Position numbers and translations under genes: made by a program
Assembly (NCBI GenBank): GCA_947631995.1
Contig: CANRNT010000024.1
Location: 1-34,364 of the forward strand
Origin: an uncultured Clostridia bacterium
GTDB lineage: Bacteria; Bacillota; Clostridia; Oscillospirales; Ruminococcaceae
DNA length: 34,364 nt
Direction of reading: 5' to 3'
Notes under the pieces: model-generated
What the model was told of the DNA's origin: nothing
Seen by the model: the letters and a program-made list of their open reading frames with translations, nothing else
Databases searched by the model: none
Part shown: positions 16,089-22,437 of the stretch, one piece after another
Layout: each line of letters begins with the position of its first letter
How positions within the stretch are numbered: the first letter of the stretch is position 1

Positions 16089-17231
16089 ATGGCAAGTGTA
16101 TCATTAAGAGAGATCTATAAAAAGTACCCCGGCGGCGTTGTTGCCGTTTCGGACTGTAACATTGAGATCAAAGACAAGGAATTTATAATCCTTGTTGGCC
16201 CTTCCGGATGTGGTAAGTCTACGACCCTTAGAATGATCGCAGGACTTGAAGAGATCACGGAAGGCGAGCTGTACATCGGAGACAGACTTGTTAACGATAT
16301 AGCTCCTAAGGACAGAGATATAGCAATGGTTTTCCAGAACTATGCTCTGTATCCTCACATGACCGTATTCGAGAATATGGCATTCGGACTGAAGCTCCGC
16401 AAGGTCCCTAAGGACGAGATAGCCAGAAAGGTAGAAGAAGCAGCAAGAATACTCGATATCGCTCACCTGCTCGACAGAAAGCCTAAGGCTCTTTCGGGTG
16501 GTCAGAGACAGAGAGTTGCGCTCGGACGTGCAATAGTTCGTGAGCCGCAGGTTTTCCTTCTTGACGAGCCTCTTTCCAACCTCGACGCTAAGCTGAGAGC
16601 GCAGATGAGAACTGAGATATCCAAGCTCCACAAGAAGCTGGGTACAACGTTCATCTACGTTACTCACGACCAGACAGAAGCTATGACGATGGGCGACCGT
16701 ATCGTTGTTATGAAAGACGGTTACATTCAGCAGATCGACTCGCCTACTAACCTTTATCAGAACCCTGTAAACCAGTTTGTTGCAGGCTTCATCGGATCGC
16801 CGCAGATGAACTTCATCGACGGTACTCTCCGCAAGATGGACGGCAAGTATACCGTAGAGTTCGGCTCTGAGGATACAAAGACCACCAGAGGCAAGAAGTA
16901 CTATGTAGAAGTTCCTGACGAAAAGGCAGACGCAGAAGTCCTCGAGCCGCTGGTAGATCAGGAGATCGTACTCGGCGTTCGTCCTGAGTGCCTGCACGAT
17001 GAGGAAGACTTCATAGCAGCAGCTACAACAGGTATTGTAGAGGCTGAGGTAGAAGTTACCGAAATGATGGGTGCTGAAACTTATCTGTACATCAACTGCG
17101 AGGGTATCAGCCTTACTGCAAGAGTTTCACCTCGTTCAACTGCACGTCCTCAGGATCATATCAAGATCGCTATCGATCCTAACAGAATGCACTTGTTCGA
17201 TAAAGAGACAGAAAAGTCCCTCATCAACTGA
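16089..17231 (+). CDS. msmK: Sugar ABC transporter ATPase (MsmK/MsmX/UgpC type)
   Basis: ATP-hydrolysing subunit of CUT1 importers, 380 residues. The ATG at 16089 with GGGAGG ten bases upstream was chosen over a TTG at 16071. Walker [10 protein letters not shown] (37-45), Q-loop [13 protein letters not shown] (81-93, including the YALYPHM signature of this branch), [14 protein letters not shown] (135-148), Walker [14 protein letters not shown] (155-167), switch histidine in [11 protein letters not shown]-terminal TOBE/regulatory part follows. It stands alone with its own promoter and terminator. Orphan MsmK/MsmX ATPases are known to energise several importers, and this window holds three CUT1 permease pairs without a MalK-type partner. 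Confidence 0.95.
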   Translation: MASVSLREIYKKYPGGVVAVSDCNIEIKDKEFIILVGPSGCGKSTTLRMIAGLEEITEGELYIGDRLVNDIAPKDRDIAMVFQNYALYPHMTVFENMAFGLKLRKVPKDEIARKVEEAARILDIAHLLDRKPKALSGGQRQRVALGRAIVREPQVFLLDEPLSNLDAKLRAQMRTEISKLHKKLGTTFIYVTHDQTEAMTMGDRIVVMKDGYIQQIDSPTNLYQNPVNQFVAGFIGSPQMNFIDGTLRKMDGKYTVEFGSEDTKTTRGKKYYVEVPDEKADAEVLEPLVDQEIVLGVRPECLHDEEDFIAAATTGIVEAEVEVTEMMGAETYLYINCEGISLTARVSPRSTARPQDHIKIAIDPNRMHLFDKETEKSLIN

Positions 17232-17244
17232 TAGTTTGTATGTT

Positions 17245-17275
17245 GATCCCCCTGCTCGTTCAGGGGGATCTTTAT
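17245..17275 (+). terminator. Intrinsic terminator of the msmK-type gene
   Basis: GATCCCCCTG (17245-17254) and CAGGGGGATC (17261-17270) are perfectly complementary around a six-base loop, followed by TTTATT. Confidence 0.9.
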
Positions 17276-17277
17276 TG

Positions 17278-17287
17278 TAAACGTTTA
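17278..17287. promoter_or_regulatory. LacI/CcpA-like operator palindrome
   Basis: TAAACGTTTA is a perfect ten-base palindrome. In context, TTGTAAACGTTTATA fits the catabolite-responsive element consensus (WTGNAANCGNWNNCW) with one mismatch. It sits between the msmK terminator and the SGNH esterase ribosome site, 16 bases before the esterase ATG. Confidence 0.4.
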
Positions 17288-17302
17288 TATTGGAGTGATA
17301 AT

Positions 17303-18607
17303 ATGAGGAAAAGAATTCTGGCAGGTCTGGCTGCGGCAGTTATGACCTTCGGTATGTGCGGCTGCTCAAGTTCGGGCAGATCTGAAAGCAGCTCCAGCGG
17401 CGGCGAAAGCAGCGTAGAAAGCGTAAATGAAAGCAGTACCGCGGAGGAAAGCTCGCAGGCGGAGAGCGAGACGGACGAGCCGAAGCCCGAAAGCTATGAG
17501 GAGTATTACGAGATAATGAAGCAGAAAAGTCTGTGCTCGCTCGGAAATACCAACGCTATGCAGAAGGTCATCGAAAGAGCAAAGAACGGCGAGGAGCTGA
17601 CGCTTTCTTTCATCGGCGGCTCTATCACCGAGGGATATACCGTGAACGCCGCCAAATGCTATGCCGCAAATACTTATATATGGTTTATGAAAAGGTACGG
17701 CACTAACGGCGATAAGGTGCATTATGTCAACGCGGGACTTAGCGGCACGCCCTCGATACTCGGCTCTTTCAGACTGGAAAGAGATGTCCTTGTAAACGAC
17801 CCCGATGTGCTGTTCATAGAGTTTGCCGTAAACGACGGCACGGATATAAACTATCTTACGGCATACGAGGGCATTATTCGTTCTGCATATGAGATGAACC
17901 CCGATATAGCGATAGTTTTGCTGTTTGCAAGAACGGAGGACGGCTATACCGCGCAGGACGGTATGAAGAAGATTGGCGAGTATTATGACCTGCCGATGAT
18001 AAGCTATGCCGACGGTATAACTTATCTTATGGATAACGGTCAACTGACGTGGGACGAGTTTTCAAAGGACGGTTCTCACCCCAATCTGCACGGCCACGAA
18101 ATGGTCACGGATATGATAAGCTATTATTTTGAGCAGCTTGAAGCAGCCGAAGCGTCCGATGAGTATGCGTTCCCCGAAGAGCCGATGTACAGCGAACAGT
18201 ATGTTAACTGCCATATTATGGAGAGCGACGTACTTGCCCCCGAAAGCCTCGGAAGCTGGGAAGCAGGCAGCAATATCAATACTTTCGATAAGGGCTGGAC
18301 TTTCAATGGCAGCGCGGACAATAATGAGCCGATAGTTTTCAAGGTCAAAGGCTCTGCGCTGTATCTGCTGTTCAAGGAAAACTCTGTCGGCAGCGGAATG
18401 GGCAGTGTAAAGGTTACCTGCACCGATGAGGACGGCAACTCGGAGGATACTCTCGTAAACGCCGAAACTTCGGGCGGCTGGGGCGACCCGACGGTCGCGA
18501 ATATCCTGCTTGGCGACGAGAGCAAGGAGTATACCGTCAGCATATCTGTGCTCGAGGGCACAGAGGATAAAGAGTTCCAGATACTGGGGCTCGGCTATAA
18601 GGAATAA
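17303..18607 (+). CDS. Lipoprotein SGNH/GDSL-family esterase
   Basis: Predicted surface-anchored carbohydrate or acyl esterase, 434 residues. The ATG at 17303 has GGAG upstream. A lipoprotein signal ends in MCGC (acylated Cys at 21), then a Ser/Glu-rich linker runs to about residue 65. The hydrolase domain carries SFIGGSITEG (102-111, nucleophile S107), the NAGLSGTP block (143-150), EFAVND (173-178, oxyanion N177) and DGSHPN (256-261, catalytic D256 and H259). After about residue 310 a separate beta-rich region follows, perhaps a jelly-roll carbohydrate-binding part. Deacetylation of xylan or another glycan is plausible from the sugar-transport setting but is not shown. A terminator follows. 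Confidence 0.88.
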   Translation: MRKRILAGLAAAVMTFGMCGCSSSGRSESSSSGGESSVESVNESSTAEESSQAESETDEPKPESYEEYYEIMKQKSLCSLGNTNAMQKVIERAKNGEELTLSFIGGSITEGYTVNAAKCYAANTYIWFMKRYGTNGDKVHYVNAGLSGTPSILGSFRLERDVLVNDPDVLFIEFAVNDGTDINYLTAYEGIIRSAYEMNPDIAIVLLFARTEDGYTAQDGMKKIGEYYDLPMISYADGITYLMDNGQLTWDEFSKDGSHPNLHGHEMVTDMISYYFEQLEAAEASDEYAFPEEPMYSEQYVNCHIMESDVLAPESLGSWEAGSNINTFDKGWTFNGSADNNEPIVFKVKGSALYLLFKENSVGSGMGSVKVTCTDEDGNSEDTLVNAETSGGWGDPTVANILLGDESKEYTVSISVLEGTEDKEFQILGLGYKE

Positions 18608-18614
18608 GTATAAG

Positions 18615-18648
18615 AGGGGAAGCGCTCGGCGGCTTTCCCTTTCCTTTT
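18615..18648 (+). terminator. Intrinsic terminator of the SGNH esterase gene
   Basis: AGGGGAAGC (18615-18623), eight-base loop, GCTTTCCCT (18632-18640; one G-U pair), then TTCCTTTT. Confidence 0.75.
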
Positions 18649-18680
18649 GCAGAAAATCTTATAAGGCGGCATAAAGCTAC

Positions 18681-18709
18681 TTGATTTTGGCGGCGGATTA
18701 TGGTATAAT
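18681..18709 (+). promoter_or_regulatory. Predicted SigA promoter for the PurF-like gene
   Basis: TTGATT (18681-18686), 17-base spacer, TATAAT (18704-18709), about 70 bases before the start codon. Confidence 0.75.
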
Positions 18710-18777
18710 TTTAGTATGTTATTTATCTATGCAAGTCGGTCTTGAAATGAGGCCGGCAAATTCGGGAGGTTAAAATT

Positions 18778-20190
18778 ATGGGCGGTCTATTTGGCGCGGC
18801 ATCGAAAGCCGACTGCGTTTTCGATGTGTTTTTCGGAACGGACTATCATTCACATCTCGGCACAAGGCGTGCGGGAATGGTGGTGTACGACAGCAAAAAA
18901 GGTTTTGACAGGTCGATACATAATATAGAAAATTCGCCGTTTCGCACTAAGTTCACCGATGAGATGAACAAGATGTGCGGTCAGATAGGTATAGGCTGTA
19001 TATCCGATTATGAACCGCAGCCGATAATGGTGCGCTCGCACCTCGGCACATACGCCATTGCGACCGTAGGAAAGATAAACAATATCGACGAGCTTGTGGA
19101 TATGGTGTACAGCAAGGGACATACACATTTTCTCGAAATGAGCGGCGGCGAAATAAATCCCACCGAGCTGACAGCCGCAATTATAGATCAGAAGTCTACA
19201 ATACTTGAGGGCATAACTTATGCGCAGGAGATAATCGACGGCTCTCTGACAATGCTCGTTATGACCGAAAAGGGCATTTACGCCGCCCGTGACGACCTTG
19301 GCAGAACGCCCCTTATCATAGGCAAAAAGGACGACGGCTGGTGCGTGTCGTTCGAGGACTTTGCGTTTTTCAATCTCGGATACGAAAAGGTAAGAGAGCT
19401 TGGACCGTCGGAGGTCGCTTTCATTACCGCCGAGGACGCGCAAACGGTAAAGCAGCCTAAGAAGAAAATGCGTATATGCTCGTTTTTGTGGATATATTAC
19501 GGCTACCCCTGTGCAACGTATGAGGGGATATCGGTAGAAAAAGTAAGAACGAACTGCGGCAAGAAAATGGCAATGCGCGATAAAGGCGAGATATCTCCCG
19601 ACCTCGTTGCAGGCGTTCCCGACTCGGGTACGGGTCACGCGATAGGCTATGCCAACGAGAGCGGCGTGCCTTTTGCAAGACCGTTCATCAAGTATACGCC
19701 GACCTGGCCGCGCTCGTTCATGCCGCCGACACAGAAGAAAAGAGACCTCATCGCAAAAATGAAGCTTATCCCCGTAACAGAGTATATAAAGGGCAAGAGC
19801 CTGCTGCTGATAGACGACTCGATAGTAAGAGGTACGCAGCTCGGCGGCACTACTCAGTTTTTGTACGAGAAAGGTGCAAAGGAAGTTCACGTTCGTCCTG
19901 CCTGCGCGCCGCTGCTGTTTGGCTGTAAGTATCTCAACTTCTCGCGCTCTACCTCGGAGCTTGACCTTATAGCAAGACGCGTTATCCTCGAGCGCGAGGG
20001 AGATAAGGCGGAGGAAATGCTCTCCGATTATGCAGACCCGACCAGCACAAACTATAAGGAAATGTTGGAGGAGATATGCAAAAAGCTGACGTTCACATCG
20101 CTGAAGTATAACAGGCTCGACGATATGATAGAAGCCATAGGTCTTGACCGCGACTGCCTCTGTACATACTGCTGGGACGGCAAGGAATAA
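18778..20190 (+). CDS. PurF-like phosphoribosyltransferase with a degenerate glutaminase domain
   Basis: 470 residues aligning by eye along its length with glutamine PRPP amidotransferase, the first step of purine synthesis. The C-terminal PRTase half is well kept: VAGVPDSGTGHAIGYA (278-293), IKYTPTWPRSFMPPTQ and the PRPP loop LLLIDDSIVRGTQ (342-354). Cysteines at 234, 383 and 460/462/465 fall where Bacillus-type enzymes bind a 4Fe-4S cluster. The N-terminal glutaminase half has lost its catalysis: it starts MGGLFG instead of MCGIxG (no nucleophilic Cys), HRGQ is replaced by GTRR and the HNGN oxyanion motif by TVGK (96-99). The start is firm (GGGAGG eight bases upstream). It may be ammonia-dependent, regulatory or have another role. 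Monocistronic. Confidence 0.85.
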   Translation: MGGLFGAASKADCVFDVFFGTDYHSHLGTRRAGMVVYDSKKGFDRSIHNIENSPFRTKFTDEMNKMCGQIGIGCISDYEPQPIMVRSHLGTYAIATVGKINNIDELVDMVYSKGHTHFLEMSGGEINPTELTAAIIDQKSTILEGITYAQEIIDGSLTMLVMTEKGIYAARDDLGRTPLIIGKKDDGWCVSFEDFAFFNLGYEKVRELGPSEVAFITAEDAQTVKQPKKKMRICSFLWIYYGYPCATYEGISVEKVRTNCGKKMAMRDKGEISPDLVAGVPDSGTGHAIGYANESGVPFARPFIKYTPTWPRSFMPPTQKKRDLIAKMKLIPVTEYIKGKSLLLIDDSIVRGTQLGGTTQFLYEKGAKEVHVRPACAPLLFGCKYLNFSRSTSELDLIARRVILEREGDKAEEMLSDYADPTSTNYKEMLEEICKKLTFTSLKYNRLDDMIEAIGLDRDCLCTYCWDGKE

Positions 20191-20228
20191 TGTCGGTCAT
20201 ATCATAACGATAAATACGATTAAGCTCA

Positions 20229-20263
20229 GCGCCTTTGGACGGTTTGTCCAAGGGCGCGTTTTT
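20229..20263 (+). terminator. Intrinsic terminator of the PurF-like gene
   Basis: GCGCCTTTGGAC (20229-20240), loop GGTTT, GTCCAAGGGCGC (20246-20257; one G-U pair), then GTTTTT. Confidence 0.93.
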
Positions 20264-20488
20264 GCAGCCTGTGAGGATAATATTTTACATAGCGCAGAGT
20301 TTTGTTTCATATTTTTATATCTGATAGATACAGGCAGTATTACATTTTGAAGAATTAATAAATATATTTTGCAAAATAAAGTCTGAAATTGTATCTGCCT
20401 ACAAAACACAGACCGTAACTTTTTGCAGGTTGCACAAAAACCGCTATTTTGTTCAAATAAAAAATTTTTGCGTAATCGTTTTAGTACC

Positions 20489-20517
20489 TTGACAAAAGAT
20501 TAGGTAATTGGTATAAT
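20489..20517 (+). promoter_or_regulatory. Consensus SigA promoter of the ten-gene ABC/DUF5696 operon
   Basis: TTGACA (20489-20494), 17-base spacer, TATAAT (20512-20517), both perfect. It is the only convincing promoter seen before 34253, and gaps between the ten following genes are at most about 90 bp. Confidence 0.88.
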
Positions 20518-20679
20518 TAAGATTAGACCATTATCGGCTTTTTTGAACATATCGCACAAACTCAGACCGTGCTAAAGCTGTGATAGTCTGCATATATAAC
20601 AAAAATATTATAAAATAGTATATTTATCGCCGAGTAAAGCAAAAATCGGCAGAATGTACAAAAATTCATAGGCGAAATA

Positions 20680-20707
20680 ACGGGTCTGCCGAAAAAACGG
20701 CGCCCGT
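20680..20707 (+). promoter_or_regulatory. Leader hairpin before the first ATPase gene
   Basis: ACGGG (20680-20684) pairs with CCCGT (20703-20707), and inside GCCG (20688-20691) pairs with CGGC (20698-20701) around AAAAAA. It ends eight bases before the GTG at 20715, where a normal ribosome site would be expected. Confidence 0.55.
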
Positions 20708-20714
20708 CGGGAAA

Positions 20715-21419
20715 GTGGTGTGGCAGTTGGGGGCGACCGAAGAAAATACTATATTGAGAGCGGAGAAAATAGTCAGAGAATTCAAGGTGGGCAGCAGCGA
20801 AACGGTACGCGCATTGAACGGTGTTGACGTGGAAGTTGAAAAAGGTACGCTGACCATACTGCGAGGCAGGAGCGGAAGCGGAAAAACTACGCTTATAAAT
20901 ATTCTCGGCGCGCTCGATAAGCCGACAAGCGGCAGCGTTATGTTCGGCGGCGAGGATATCACTCAGCTTTCGGAACAGAAAAGAGACGATATAAGACGGT
21001 ATAAAATGGCGTTCGTGTTCCAGTCGGTCGCGCTGATAGCGGGTATGACGGCATATGAGAACGTCGAGTTCGGACTGCGGCTGGCAAAGTTTTCACCGCA
21101 GGAAAGAACAGAAAGAGCAAAGGAAGCCTTGGAACAGGTCGGACTTACCAAAAGAATGTACCACAGACCGAGCGAGATGTCGGGCGGAGAGCAGCAAAGA
21201 GTAGCGATAGCAAGAGCTATCGCGCACAGACCGCAGATAGTTTTCGCAGACGAGCCTACCGCCGAGCTGGATACCGCTACCGGACTTCATGTGGTGAAGC
21301 TGTTCAAGGAGCTGGTCTCTCAGCAGCAGATGACGATAGTCATGACAACGCACGACCCGAGCATGATAGATATTGCGGATAAGGTGTATACGCTTGAGGA
21401 CGGTGAGATCGTTGAGTGA
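20715..21419 (+). CDS. ABC transporter ATPase (LolD/MacB/FtsE type)
   Basis: 234-residue stand-alone nucleotide-binding domain. Walker A GRSGSGKTT (51-59), Q-loop VFQSVALIAGMTAYENV (101-117), signature MSGGEQQRVAIARA (155-168), Walker B IVFADEPTAELD (175-186) and switch H213 in TTHD. The sequence type is that of ATPases paired with FtsX/MacB permeases, not of the MalK-type ones, and it lacks a TOBE domain. No FtsX-type permease is in the window. The start is uncertain: GTG at 20715 or 20718 lacks a clear ribosome site, and a TTG at 20754 is possible. First gene of the operon; its stop lies four bases before the ATG of the second ATPase. Confidence 0.88.
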   Translation: MVWQLGATEENTILRAEKIVREFKVGSSETVRALNGVDVEVEKGTLTILRGRSGSGKTTLINILGALDKPTSGSVMFGGEDITQLSEQKRDDIRRYKMAFVFQSVALIAGMTAYENVEFGLRLAKFSPQERTERAKEALEQVGLTKRMYHRPSEMSGGEQQRVAIARAIAHRPQIVFADEPTAELDTATGLHVVKLFKELVSQQQMTIVMTTHDPSMIDIADKVYTLEDGEIVE

Positions 21420-21423
21420 GGAA

Positions 21424-22350
21424 ATGACAAAAAACGATATCATGATATCCTGCGATAATCTCGTGAAAATATATAAGACAGATGAGATAGAGGTCGTTGC
21501 ATTGCAGGGACTGGATCTGGAGGTCAAACGCGGCGAGCTTATGGCGATAGTGGGCAATTCGGGCAGCGGAAAATCAACGCTGCTGAATATGCTCGGCGGA
21601 CTGGATAAGCCGTCGGCTGGAAGCTTGTACATAGACGGCAGGAATATGCTGAAGCTTACGGAAAAGGACTATATAGACTATAAGCGCAACATCGTGGGCT
21701 TTGTTTGGCAGAACAACGCGCGGAACCTCATTCCTTATCTTACAGCCGAGCAGAACGTAGAAATGCCAATGTTGCTGAAAAGATCGGGCGACAGGAGAAA
21801 AAGAGCGGAGGAGCTGCTGAAAAAGGTCGGGCTGGAGCATAGAATGAACAGCCGACTGGATCAGATGTCAGGCGGAGAACAGCAAAGGGTAGCAATAGCG
21901 ATAGCGCTTGCAAACAAGCCTAAGATACTGCTCGCCGACGAACCTACGGGAAGCGTTGATACGAAAACCTCAAAGGCGATACTCGATATCTTCAAGGAGC
22001 TTAATAAGACCGAGGACCTGACCATAGTTATCGTAACGCATGACGTAAAGCTCGCTAAGCATATAGACAGAGTCGTAGCTATAAGGGACGGACGCACAAG
22101 CTCCGAGATAATCCGTAAAAGGAGCTACAGCGAGGAAATGAACGAGATAGGCGGCTTTTCCTCCGAAGCGGACGACGAGAACGCTCGGGAAGAGGAGATC
22201 ACCTCCGAGGAGCTTGCCGTTCTGGATAAAGCGGGAAGAGTTCAGCTCCCTAAGGAATACCTTGACGCTTTGGAGATAAAAGGCGGATCAAAGGTAAAAG
22301 TCGAGCTTGACGAGGACACGAACAGGATAGTGGTGTTCAAGTCAGGATAA
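21424..22350 (+). CDS. ABC ATPase (LolD/MacB type) with C-terminal SpoVT/AbrB-like domain
   Basis: 308 residues. The ATPase part has Walker A GNSGSGKST (44-52), Q-loop VWQNNARNLIPYLTAEQNV, signature MSGGEQQRVAIA (148-159), Walker B ILLADEPTGSVD (168-179) and switch H206. An acidic linker (about 235-262) leads to residues 263-308, whose pattern LDKAGRVQLPKEYLDALEI (267-285) then VKVELDEDTNRIVVF (291-305) is that of the AbrB/MazE swapped-hairpin domain, normally DNA-binding. The ATG at 21424 is tight to GAGG; a TTG at 21412, overlapping the previous stop, is an alternative. It probably forms a heterodimer with the preceding ATPase. Confidence 0.88.
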   Translation: MTKNDIMISCDNLVKIYKTDEIEVVALQGLDLEVKRGELMAIVGNSGSGKSTLLNMLGGLDKPSAGSLYIDGRNMLKLTEKDYIDYKRNIVGFVWQNNARNLIPYLTAEQNVEMPMLLKRSGDRRKRAEELLKKVGLEHRMNSRLDQMSGGEQQRVAIAIALANKPKILLADEPTGSVDTKTSKAILDIFKELNKTEDLTIVIVTHDVKLAKHIDRVVAIRDGRTSSEIIRKRSYSEEMNEIGGFSSEADDENAREEEITSEELAVLDKAGRVQLPKEYLDALEIKGGSKVKVELDEDTNRIVVFKSG

Positions 22351-22437
22351 TGTCCTAATAATCTTGATAACTGTTCCGACAAGGAACATTCGCATAATAC
22401 TGTAACGCTAAAATCAATACAGAAAGGTGGATATACG

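Larger units (their letters stand above)
20191..20714 (+). promoter_or_regulatory. 524-bp intergenic and leader region of the ten-gene operon
   Basis: After the terminator at 20229-20263 comes AT-rich DNA without a supportable gene up to the promoter at 20489-20517. The following leader of roughly 190 nt contains stems CAGAC (20563-20567)/GTCTG (20586-20590), a GCCGA/TCGGC pair near 20630-20650 and a strong hairpin at 20680-20707 just before the coding region. No known riboswitch class was recognised. Confidence 0.45.

Noticed and set aside
18778-20190. Plain annotation as amidophosphoribosyltransferase PurF
   Set aside because: The catalytic Cys and other glutaminase residues are missing, so standard activity cannot be assumed.
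22351-22437. Separate promoter for the giant binding-protein gene
   Set aside because: TTGATA and CATAAT are present but about 23 bases apart; only a small hairpin (TGTTCC/GGAACA) is clear, so the gene is treated as part of the operon.
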